From Laccaria trichodermophora (taxonomy: Eukaryota; Basidiomycota; Agaricomycetes; Agaricales; Hydnangiaceae), in the NCBI GenBank assembly GCA_018417955.1, contig JACTVC010000008.1, positions 1,302,001 to 1,366,000 on the forward strand: 64,000 nt of DNA. Direction: 5' to 3'. The notes under the pieces were generated by a model, which was given only the letters and a program-made list of their open reading frames with translations, was not told the DNA's origin and made no database searches. Positions 37,194-47,000 of the stretch are shown piece after piece; within the stretch, counting starts at the first letter, position 1, and each line of letters begins with the position of its first letter. A program made the position numbers and the translations under genes.

Positions 37194-37689
37194 GGAGGTA
37201 GGGGAAGTAGTAAAAATATTCTATTCCTGTTTATAACGGACTATGGAAAATGTCAGCCACCAGATTCCAGTTTGGAAATCCCACCTTTCTCTGAAACTCG
37301 TTCCTTGTTCTTGAACATAAGCGCCATGGCATCCTTGGTTTGGGAGCGGGAATTGTTCGCTCTTTGACGGCAGTATGTCGAAGACGATGAGGGAGGGCAA
37401 GAGCCAATAGGAGTGAACGCGGGCGTCTTGTCATCTAAACGGCGGAAAACGAAGGACCAATGGGTTCTCTACCTCCCCCTCCCCCTCCTGGGCATTTCCC
37501 TAGGCCTACCTTCGTCACTACAAATGCGCCAAACCATGGCTTAAACCCGCGGATTATCGCGACGTGTGAAGATTCTATGATGTTCCGTCCCAACCAAAGA
37601 GATTAAGCAGATGGAGCTGCGTAGAGTGCAGTACGACTTCAGGTGCGTTGTTCGATTCATGAGTGCGAGTGTCGTGATGTTCCATTAGG
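37194..37689. other. Intergenic, nothing supported
   Basis: About 500 bp between the membrane-protein gene and the end of the VPS15 similarity. C-rich tract TCTACCTCCCCCTCCCCCTC near 37470. No gene seen. Confidence 0.4.
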
Positions 37690-39490
37690 AAGAGTACCAC
37701 GAAGCTTGGAGTCACGGTTCGGTATGTTGAGCTCCACGGGCAATACGTCCTGTAAGGGTTTCGAAGCAATGTTACGGAGACATAGTCAATCTTCATGTCC
37801 ATTTTTGGGATTTGGGTTGACTCCATGATGACATACGGCTCGATGCTCTCATAATCCGCCCAGATTCTTTCTAATCGGTTATCTGAGTCACTAGGCAGAA
37901 CTTCCGTACACTCGGGTTGACTGTAAGCCCCATAGACGAAGAAGATCAGGCTCATCGTAGATATCGAGGGGTGGTCGGTGTGGAGGTCGGTGGAGATACG
38001 CTAGGGAATGTGCTTGACAATCGTTGATGGTTGACACATAGTTATGCAAGAAAGGGAGTCTCTGGGAAGGTGGATCCTCGTGAGGTATGCAAGAGAGTAT
38101 TGAAGGTTGGTCGGGCGTTGGTTCGCGTTGCGTGGCGGAGAAGGCGGCGAATTTGACGGAAAGTCGGGGGCAGGATAGTCATCATACCCCGAATCCGAGG
38201 CTCTACCACTCTACCGGACAAGACTAGATAGTCAGCAGGTGACCATTAGCATGATTAGGGCTACGCACCTCTTCCTTAAATTCTGGGTATCTTTGGGATA
38301 ACTCAAAGTAAACATCACTGGAAACGTCTTCAAAGCGAGAGGTCGGTAGGGTAGCGAGCTTCTGGCGTGCTTGATTTCGTTTTGGATGAAATTCCTCTCT
38401 AACAGGGAGGAAGGGGACCGAAGGATGATTGAGTGATCCAAGGCTAACCATCTGCTTGATGAGCTACCACTAGTAAGACAAGGGTCTAATAGCTGAAGCT
38501 AAAGGACACTTACGCGGACACCTTCATCCTCTATGGGTGCGAGGTGACTGTCGACATTGAATTCGCCCTCCCTATACTTGAAGAGCTGACTCAAGGTGCA
38601 CCTTCTAAGAATAGTTCAGCGATGACACAGCCAACGCTGAAACAATCCATCGACTCCGTGACTTTACCATCCCTCTTTCCCTCAGTATCGTCTGCGATCC
38701 TCGATTTCTTTGCAGTGATTTCCGGGTTGGTGACGTGAGTGTAGAACCTCTCAGGTGCAATGTAGCATGTCCGCCGTCCGGACGTGTCAAAGAAGAAGGA
38801 GAAATCAGATGGGTCGTCAAATGGAAGATATGTGGGCTTATATGAGGCAAAATCGGTGACTAGAATGTTCTCGGACTTAATGTCGCCATGGGATATCTTG
38901 CGGTTGTGTGCATCACGAAGAGCGTTAAGCAACTGAAAGGCAATCCATTTTTTCTCTACCATTGTAAGAAACGGACGAGTGCTAAACAGGTCATGAGTTC
39001 AGTGGGCGCAAGAGAAAAATAGAGGAAAGCCACGCACCTTATGCGATCATGAAGGTTACTCGCAACCCACTGCCGAATAATGTACCCCGCCTTGTCAGTC
39101 TCCACGAACGACTGATAATTATAGATGTTCGCGATATCTGACAGGGTTTCCCTGTCCACTGGTTAGACGCGTAAGTCCAGTTCAGGCACTTTTACAGTGA
39201 AGCTCACTCTTTAACTTGCGGTGGTAATTTCTCAGAGATAATCCAGGGTCTGAGTTTTGGCAACGAGAAATCCATTTCGATGTCGGCATTTAACAGTCTT
39301 TAAAAATCGGGCGGAACCAATAGGCTGCGAGGTAACGAGTTTAGAGAAGAGAATTGTGGATGGTGGCTTCCTACACACCTCTTCTCGTAGATTAATATCA
39401 CCTCCCAGTTCCGCCACGAACGAATCCAATGCTCCCGTCGTGCGCGTCAATGCCCGAGTTAACCAGGAACCATGAGAAGTCACGTGCGTT
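37690..39490 (-). pseudogene. vps15: VPS15 (PI3-kinase regulatory kinase) pseudogene, 5' portion
   Basis: Matches the N-terminal kinase part of Vps15. In order on the minus strand: ALDSFVAELGGDI, IGSARFLKTVKCRHRNGF, DPGLSLRNYHRKLK, YNYQSFVETDKAGYIIRQWV, KWIAFQLLNALRDAHNRK, SHGDIKSENILV, GRRTCYIAPERFY, QLFKYREGE. Later come RPTFNTLLHTSRG, ERIWADYESIEPY and QDVLPVELNIPNRDSKLRG near 37700. Introns are retained. Lesions: the start codon with the myristoylation Gly is out of frame. IFIKP-equivalent residues are lost with a frameshift near 39240. A deletion removes residues between NILVT and DFASYK. A stop follows EGAP near 38608. A SPA2 fragment is inserted at about 38140-38430. Homology ends near 37690, so the HEAT and WD40 parts are absent. 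Confidence 0.85.
38140..38430 (-). pseudogene. SPA2 (polarity scaffold) fragment inserted in the VPS15 pseudogene
   Basis: On the minus strand the Spa2-homology-domain sequence VREEFHPKRNQARQKLATL, TSRFEDVSSDVYFEL and RYPEFKEE appears. A 56-62 bp GTGCGT...GGTAG intron and then SGYDDYPAPDFPSNSPPSPP follow, the linker known after this domain. Before it the frame is Vps15 (QMVSL); after it Vps15 resumes with RPTFNTLLHTSRG. The retained intron shows that genomic DNA was inserted. Confidence 0.78.
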
Positions 39491-39710
39491 ACATGGACCT
39501 TCATGGCCACGTGTGGCGGACTCGGCTCAATCACGCGCACAGTCAACTGGAGTGTCACTTAACAGACAAGGGATTAAAACTATCAGAACCTCTGCGAGAC
39601 AAATGTCAGCCCCCTCCTATAAATCGCAGACTCGTGGATCCGGCCCTTTATAAACAGGAATCGACCCCTTGCTTACCTCTACTACTTCCTCACTTCCGTC
39701 GTCTCTTCCA

Positions 39711-40653
39711 ATGACCGAACCAACCCCTCCATTTCAAGTAACCGTTCTTGATCCACTTAGGCCAAGCGCAAGGTTAGGGCCTGGGATGAGGGGCGAACAC
39801 GGTTATAGATTATATCCGCCTGCCAACATGGCAATAGACTACGCCATGTGAGAACTCCCTCCTCCCTTTGTCCATCGACCTGATTGTCGGTTGGATATTA
39901 GGGGTATACTCACGCTCAAATACGATTCTTTCCTCCGTTCTGCGTCCAGCCCTTGTCAGGTGGTTGCGACAGATTTCAATCGGAAGACTGAATCTGTCGA
40001 CTTGGGGAATGTCATAGTCCCTGGAGATATCGTGAGTTCTTGGCAATCATTCATGTGTTGTGAGCGTTGTCGCTAATATTGTCTTTTCGACTTAAGCTAC
40101 AATTTGAGGGAATGGATCTCGAGCGAATACCTCACACTAGCTCCACAACGTTGACCTGGCAGTCCATCATCACCCGCCAAGAACACATCAAATTTATTGG
40201 TGTATACTGGATTCATTATGTGCCGGCATCTCTCGACGGTCGTCACACTGGCTACCATGTAGGAGTGCCCGATCTGTGGTGCATCATTAGGTTCTACCGT
40301 GCGCCCAATCCTTTTCACCCCATTCCCTTCCAGCTGACGAGTTGACTATAGCATGGTCGTCGATCATTAAGCTCCCCTTTGAACTCGTGGTATATTTTTG
40401 CGTTCTTTTGGGTCCAGTAGCATGGGCGGCTTGTTTGGGAATCTTTATCCTACCTGGAGCACCTCTTTTCAGATTCTTCTTGTCAATTGGGGTTGGGGTG
40501 GTGTCACTGGTGCTCACTTTGCTGACGTGGAAGCGATGGCTTGGATACCCAGTCAGGGTGCCGCTTTGCAGCATTGTGCGACTTTGGTGTGGGTTTTTAT
40601 GGAGGGAAGTTCTACGCAAGAAGATGGATGGGAGCTTCATTTCGTCAGTTTAA
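39711..40653 (+). CDS. Hypothetical protein with C-terminal membrane segment, 256 aa
   Basis: Four exons: 39711-39847, 39902-40031, 40097-40298, 40352-40653 (771 nt, phases consistent). The soluble part contains VTVLDPLRPSARLG, CQVVATDFNRKTESVDLGN and IKFIGVYWIHYVPASLDGRH. The last exon encodes two or three hydrophobic helices (PFELVVYFCVLLGPVAWAA, FFLSIGVGVVSLVLTLL) and a basic tail. If the last intron is not spliced, translation stops at 40345 and gives a 171-aa soluble form. I prefer the spliced form because the 53-bp intron has good GT, branch and AG sites and the frame fits. Function unknown. Confidence 0.55.
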
Positions 40654-40912
40654 ATACATTGCAGAACTTGTTATGAAATTGCGAGTAGGTCCGAATTTCG
40701 AGAGTCCGAACCGCTGCCAATTGCAATCCGCCTGTATACGGTTATTTAACTTCGCACGGCCTCTTCGATGCTTCACTTCAACTGCCAGCATTACTCGAGT
40801 TGTTCTCCGCACTGCATTGTATGTATCCAAACCATGTTCTCCCTGTAGGTGGTATGATTTCTTGTTGGTGATGATGTTACAATTTTTGTCTTTCCTTACA
40901 GCTTTCATCTTA
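40654..40912. other. Intergenic, nothing recognised
   Basis: About 260 bp between the preceding gene and the second MITE. Confidence 0.35.
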
Positions 40913-40914
40913 TA

Positions 40915-41245
40915 CTGTGCTAATTCAATCAATTCGTCGCACCTTGTGACCTGTGACCCGCATGACGAAATTTTTGTTTCGTCGCGTCGCTGAGGCAGGA
41001 GTGACCCGCCGAAATTTTCGTCGAGCTGTAGGAGCAGTTGGCCCGTTTTTTTTGTTTGAAAAAATTTGAAATAGAATTTGTTACAAGTCGCAGTAAGCGC
41101 GAAAAAGTCGACAAAAAGGCACTTTTTCGCATTTCTGGACCTATCTAGGGGTTTCGTCACTAGCTCCTGTGACCTGTGACTTCGCCAGATTTCGTCGATT
41201 TTTGACCCCTTGTGACGCGTGACCGACGAATTGATTGATAGTACG
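40915..41245. mobile_element. MITE, copy 2 (TA-flanked)
   Basis: 331-bp sibling of the element at 32360-32702, again between TA dinucleotides (40913-40914 and 41246-41247). The left end begins CTGTGCTAATTCAATCAATT and the right end is the imperfect complement. It keeps the TGTGACCTGTGAC words near both ends, TGTGACGCGTGAC near the right end, and the GACGAAA/TTTCGTC stem. The interior differs and is T-rich. More diverged than copy 1, so probably an older insertion. Confidence 0.85.
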
Positions 41246-41394
41246 TACTACGGTATATGTTGATCTCTGTAAAACTGTGATGTATAGCTACCACACAGCT
41301 CGGATGGCGAAGCAAGCCCCCCGCAGAATGCGGATACTTAATAAGCTAAATTCTTCTCCAGTTGCCAAATAAATTCCAGTCCAACCTAGTCTAA

Positions 41395-41460
41395 CTGAGC
41401 TAGTTGTTCCACTGTTTTCGATTCGAAATTGGGCTCATTGTAAACAGATGTGGTAGACAT
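41395..41460 (-). pseudogene. Copy of the first 22 codons of the 25585-26363 gene
   Basis: On the minus strand ATG at 41460 opens MSTTSVYNEPNFESKTVEQL, matching the N-terminus of the 241-aa gene over 66 bp (about 56 identical by eye, no gaps). Similarity stops at both ends of this stretch. It lies 150 bp beyond the second MITE. Confidence 0.8.
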
Positions 41461-41829
41461 GGTGAGACAGATTCGCAGTGCTGGTGCCAGTGCTTCATTT
41501 TGCTACTATATATATATCACACACCACCGTGCCCCATTTACTGGGATAAGACCCTCAAACCGTTTTCTTGATGACCACGTTCACAAGTCACATCACCAAA
41601 GGTGCCGTCTTTGCACCTTTAGGTTTAGAGTGAGCAAGATGACGGGGTCGTGAGCAGCCACGGCAACTTCTAGAGCTTCGGCATTATTCATGTCGAGTGA
41701 GATGGCAGAGAGACCGGCTCAGAGCCTTGGAGCTCGCTGTGGCAAGCTAAAATGGACTGAATAATAATAATATGAATGAGGCAGAGGAGGGAAGCACAGC
41801 GTTATAGTGTTTAGTCTCCTCCACTTTCT
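41461..41829. other. Intergenic, nothing recognised
   Basis: About 370 bp with a short TATATATATAT run near 41506 and an ATAATAATAAT run near 41761; no gene. Confidence 0.35.
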
Positions 41830-42306
41830 GGAAAGAGTCTCAAAATCGCGTCCTGGGGTTTTGACGCAGATGATGAAACAGATCGAGGGAGATTCAGCTG
41901 GGTCGGGAGATTCATTGATGATAATGTCGTATGTGGCTCGTTGTCCGCAAGGAACCTAACATTGTCACCAATGAAGACATTTCGACGCTCGCGCCACGGC
42001 CTGAAAAATGAGATTTTGAGTCAAATTATTGTAAGGTGGAAGCAACGGACCTCATCGATATCGCACAGCACGGCTCCTTCAGTGGTATAGTGCCTCAAAA
42101 CCTCACAAACAACTCCTCTGTCGCCATGCCCATAACGAGAACCTTCTTAGGGTTCGGACGGCTCGCGAGCAGAAGAAAGGTGAGCATTTCTTGTTATCTG
42201 AATGCGCAGGTCATTTCTGCGGACTCAGAGTTGGAGACAGAAGCTCACTTACGAAAACTCATTGCGTTCGACCATCAAGAACAAGAAGGTTTCTCTGATT
42301 AGAAAA
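41830..42306 (-). pseudogene. Spermidine synthase pseudogene
   Basis: Minus-strand fragments match the polyamine enzyme in order: LLVLDGRTQ (family LVLDGVxQ), PNPKKVLVMG before the cofactor loop, GVVCEVLRHYTTEGAVLCDIDE, VFIGDNVRFLADN, then YDIIINESPDP (family YDVIIxDSSDP). The frame is broken at the GGGDGG loop (one base off) and again after ADN, and a stop follows GRTQ. An intron seems retained after CDIDE (GTCCGT...TTTCAG). The N- and C-terminal parts are missing. Confidence 0.8.
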
Positions 42307-42955
42307 CCATGATATCTTGGTACAAGGATCCCTTGAGATGTAAAACCTTGTTGACACAGTTTGTCCTGCATTGGAACGCATATAAGTCATCCAGTCCCGC
42401 TTTCATTCAATTGAAGCCCAACCCCAGAGACAGCCTCAACGCCAGCCTTCTTGTCTGAAATATGGCCGACAAATGAGAGGCACCATTGCTCTTTGTATTA
42501 GGCTGAGGGCGTCTAGGGTAAGGGCAAGCACATTACGTGCGAGGGTAGATACGTGATTAGGTATGTAGGTAGCAGTAATGTCCTTGCATGCAAAGAGAGG
42601 GAGATGCGAGTAGCGTAGCGAGCGATAGTGGGCGAAAGCCGTGAGGCTTTCCGTCCCGGCAGAAAAAAGATCCAACCTGAAAGCAAAACTGAGATGAGCT
42701 GCGAGGGTGGGTGGGATAAACTCACCCGCGCAGTGCGCGTCTTGCTCTGGAGCGGAGGAGTCCTCCTGCGCGGGAAGCAAGCGGGAGCTTGTGGGGCGAA
42801 AGCCGATGGAGTTTTTAGGGAGTGGGGGGTGGGGAAAAGGAAAGAGGCCAGTCAGACGACCTCAGTGGTAGCGGTGACTGTTGTGGTAGAAAGAGAGAAG
42901 GTGATTTCTACCCTGACTGTCACATGCCCTATACTAAGACCGCGCCCTGACTCTT
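42307..42955. other. Intergenic with open but unrecognised frames
   Basis: About 650 bp. Frames on both strands stay open (42436-42780 minus, 42628-43098 plus), but neither resembles a known protein. A CGAAAGCC-GTGA-GGCTTTCCG hairpin sits at about 42632-42653. Confidence 0.35.
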
Positions 42956-43660
42956 CACTCGTTCCTCGCTGCGTTTCAGGGCAAAAACTTCCACCATGTG
43001 TCGTTCGTTCCGCTGATCCTCTCCATCACTACATCTCAAACCACGGCGGATATTATCCTGCCCATGCCCAATCAATGATCCATCATTGCCTACGATGATG
43101 TTGAGGTCCTGATGTGTCAGAACGAGCCGTCTGTAATCGTCAAATAGATCGTTCCTCGAGCGGACATCTCGAGGCACCTTCCTAGCGTACATCGCTACCG
43201 GTGGCGACTGGTGGCGATCGTTGAAAAAGATTGAGAGATCAAAGTACGAGGCGAATGGGTCGCGGTGAGATTGAACTTGACAAAAGATATGGGATTCGCT
43301 AAGGTCAGGTGGCGTCGTCGCAGATGCTTTCAGGCGAAGGAGTTGACGGACGTAGCGGCGCAATGTATAAGCCACATAGACTTTCCGCCAAACGTTAGAT
43401 AGTGTTGAACCTGGTATGCAGTCCATGGCGATCAAGCTCAAGAAGTTCCATTGGCGGCTCACAAAACGGACGCGTGGGACGGGCCCGGGAATAGTTCGCT
43501 CCGCGAACAGAAGGATGAATGCGTTTGCCTGTGGCATCTGTAGCGTCTTCGGCCAAGTCTTGGGAAGCCTTTGCCACAGTGCCGAGCGTCATTCTAATGA
43601 CACGGTGTTTGGGACCTTACTTCTGAGCTCGAGGATTTCCTCATTGATGAGCTAGTCGAC
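42956..43660 (-). pseudogene. APH-type phosphotransferase (kinase-like) pseudogene
   Basis: The minus strand carries pieces of a fungal aminoglycoside-phosphotransferase-like protein: EEILELRSKVPNT (about 43620-43655), then PVPRVRFV, AMDCIPGSTLSNVW, YVRQLLRLKA, CQVQSHRDPFASY, DLFDDYRRLVLTHQDLN and IIVGNDGSL. The catalytic loop HQDLN is directly followed by IIVG, so the usual PRN is missing. The next segment is out of frame and the expected GYYPPWFEY appears only in another frame (near 43045). Stops separate the N-terminal pieces. Confidence 0.78.
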
Positions 43661-44026
43661 GTCCAACGCTCTGTGGCCTCTTGTCCCGGCCCGGTGTCAC
43701 GAATAGTGGTTGACTTGAACGAACAGGTTGATCTATGCGATGCTCTTGGTCTTGATAACAATGTCAGATAATTGCAACCTGTATCTGCAATCTCTCCCAA
43801 GACTCAAGAGTTCCTTGGCTTTGAAATTCATCTCTATTGGGTTCACGACGGACGCCGACTAAAAGCCACCGAACAGACTTGGAACAGCTTGGAACGGACA
43901 GCTCTTTACAACTCCCCCCATTGTACAGCTTAGTGCAGGTACTCAGTCAGAATCGGGGAAATTCAGGGCACCTCTCATCGACTTTGAATAAGAAGCACAC
44001 ATGGGCTACAATGATCTTCAGAAAAT
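43661..44026. other. Upstream region of the helical-repeat gene
   Basis: About 365 bp; short frames only. It may include the promoter and leader of the gene starting at 44027. Confidence 0.35.
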
Positions 44027-47000
44027 ATGGACCCGGAACTCCCTGGCCTCACTACGGTCTCAGATACTCCAGCCGATGCCGTTGCGACTAATGGTGGAGA
44101 TGTGGGAGCAGGTTTGACCGAGATCAAGTTGGAAGAAAGCGGAGAAGCTGTAGATGAAGATAGTCAGGGGGATGGCGATGGCGACAGTGAGAAAGATAGC
44201 GACGGCGATAGCGACGACGATATCGATTCTGACGCTATTTCCGGCTGCGAAGAGGACTCCCAAGATGTACATGAAGAGGCGGATCCTCTTGAAGAGATAC
44301 CAGCCATCCCAACGAATGTCGACGATATACCAGGAATTATCGAGAAATTTGGATCTTCTGAAGAGGAGCTTTGGAATGAAGTATGGCCATTCAAGCTATG
44401 ATCATTTGCCATCAACTCATCGTTTTCTTAGGCCAATGAGAAATTGGTTGGTATGATGAATTTAGAGCCAGAACTCTTTTTGGAGCATGTCATTCCCAAA
44501 ACCCCGTACTTTCTGGATGTCGCGAAGACGATTAACGCAGACCATCGACGTAGCAGCACCCTTGGCTTCATCGGTTCTTTTTCAACGCTCTTCCCCAGTG
44601 CCAGGGCTCTCTTGGTATCTAATATCAATGACTTGGTTCCTTTCCTTTGTAATTCCGACGCTATGGATCAGCATTACACACTCAACATTCTCGAGGATTT
44701 GGCTGAGGAGGAGCCTACTTCCAGGCCATTGATCTTGGAGCGTCTCCAGGCCATTTTTACTCTGAGACCTGATTACCATGGAGTCACGTCTCTCGAAATG
44801 GAGGAGGCCGCTAATGCCATTGCTGCCTTCGAAAGCACCCTACTCTGGGGAAGAGAACAGTGCAAGAAGCTTTTTATACAAGCAGGAGCTGTTGCTTGCA
44901 CTCTATCGACAAATTCGGCCCCTAGTAAATCTCTTCGGCGTGCAGGCCAGAGTTGCATGCAGCAGCTCTTCAACGCTGACACTGAGCTTGACGACGAATT
45001 TTCGAAAGTTGAGGGTACGAGCGACCTCAAGGGAAACATTGTTCGCGCGTTCTTCCAGAGCCTGAAAGATCAAGATCCAGAGGTTGCGGGAGCCGCAGCG
45101 GAATTTTTACAAGGGGATGGAGGCGACCAGGCCAAACTTATCTTTTTGAAAGACCCCACAGCGATGATCCCTTTGATGCTGCTTCTTGCCAAAAAACCGC
45201 CCAAGCTTGTTGGAGTCAGTTGTGAATGGGCTTTGATGAAGTACATCGACGGTGAGACTGCAGACATTGTGGTTAGGGCGTTCAGCAGCATTTGGGAGGA
45301 TGGAGATATTTTGACTGAGACGAAGTTTAAAATTATCGTTGGACTGGCAGATAGTTTTGTCGACCTGAGGTTGGCAAGGAGGCTTATGCGAGTTCTTACT
45401 TGGATTGATTGGTGACGGCGAAAAGCAGCTTGAAGCTATGGTGGGTCTCTCCTCTGGATGGCTTTTGTTCCCGCTCATTTCTTCCAGACCGTCCTGGATC
45501 GGCTGATGGAGGAAGAGCAGAAAGTTGGTTTCTTTGTGCTCAAGACAGACGCTATCAATCACCTTTTAACCGTTGTCAATGGACCATCCTCTGCAGAGAC
45601 GAAGCTCGCCGGCTCTATTATCTCCCGAGTCTTGGACTCGTATAGCACTGGCGAGGAAAGTGTTTCACTACGAAGCGTCGTCACAGCCGCGCTTGTCTCT
45701 TCTAACTCCTTGCCCCGTGTAATGTCTGCATTGTATGCTGATGACCCAACCACCGCCACCGCAGCTGCCAAGCTGCTAGCTGAGATTTTGGCGGAGGAAT
45801 CTGGGACGGAGTCATGGGGATACGAGGAGGAATTGGGCAACCCTCCCCCTCCCTCTCCCAACAAGGATGCCATCGTTACTCCCGATCTCGTTGATCGCTC
45901 AATCAGTCTTTTGACGAACCCTATCTGCGCGGCTGGTGCGTTACATCTACTTTGCCAGTGTTGCTGGGGTTATCCTCGAGGCCTGGATCTTGTACAACAA
46001 GGTTTTCAGCCTTACATCCCTCAAGCGGACGTCTTCTTCTTCGCATCCTTATATTATATGGAGAATACACAAGCAGGCATGCAGGTCGTCAACGACGTCG
46101 AGTTGCTGAAGCTGCGGTCAGGGCAGGTGCTCTCCCTCGTGCCGTCGCATTACTAGAAGCGGAGGCGGAAACGGTTGAAGCTCGACGAGCAGCGGTGGAA
46201 GGGTACCGTGTCTTGCTCGCAGCGGATTCGGCTGATAAGAACGTTGCGATCAAGAGCGCGAGGCTGCCTGTTGTTCTTGCCGAACTGATCGCGGACGAGA
46301 CTTCTGAATCTCTCATGGGTGTCAACTGGATGCTTCGTCTGTTATATGATGAAGAAAATCCGGTGACATTTGTTGCTTGGACAGAACTTTCGACGCCTGA
46401 GACAGTTCAGCACTTCATCAATATATTGAACACCGTTCCTGAGCCCTTAGACGGGCCTGTTGAAGAAGGTATGACGGAGGAGGAGTTTGCCAATGCTCAA
46501 GCGGAGTACGAGGAAGTCGTCGCCAAACGTGAAAAAGAAAACAACTTGTGAGAGTTTTCTGTCTGTTCCGTTTGCACGCATGACTGAACATACCGCACTC
46601 AGGATGATCAATGTATTGGTCGAGCTCTTGGATAAACTTGTTCCACTTCTGGTTTCACAGGCAGGAAAGTTGCTAGGCCCCCTGCTCGTTCGCTCGACTA
46701 CCTTGTCCGATAATTCCACTCTCCTTCAACTTCTGAACAAATTGGCTGCGTCGGAGATTGACATTGTATCCAAGGAATCCCTTGTGGCATCCGTTCGTCA
46801 GATGCTGGAGCACCCCCTTCCTCCCGGCCTAATTAATATACCGTCTTGGATCTGTAACGGTTCCACTTTGACTGATGCTTTCTACGCAGGCGGCCTTGCT
46901 GGAAAGCTGTTGGAGATCTTTAATCCAAAAGAGGGCGAGGAAGAGAATGAGAACGATACTGACAAGCGACAGGCTCTCTCTCTTCTTTCAACTCTTGCCG

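Noticed and set aside
37575..37955. A 126-codon minus-strand frame that at first looked like a small secreted protein (MSLIFFVYGAYSQ...)
   Set aside because: The start lies in an intron; the downstream residues ERIWADYESIEPY and the shifted-frame QDVLPVELNIPNRDSKLRG are Vps15, so it belongs to the VPS15 pseudogene.
40342..40653. A separate small membrane-protein gene starting at a TTG
   Set aside because: No ATG starts it, and a 53-bp intron joins it in frame to the preceding exons.
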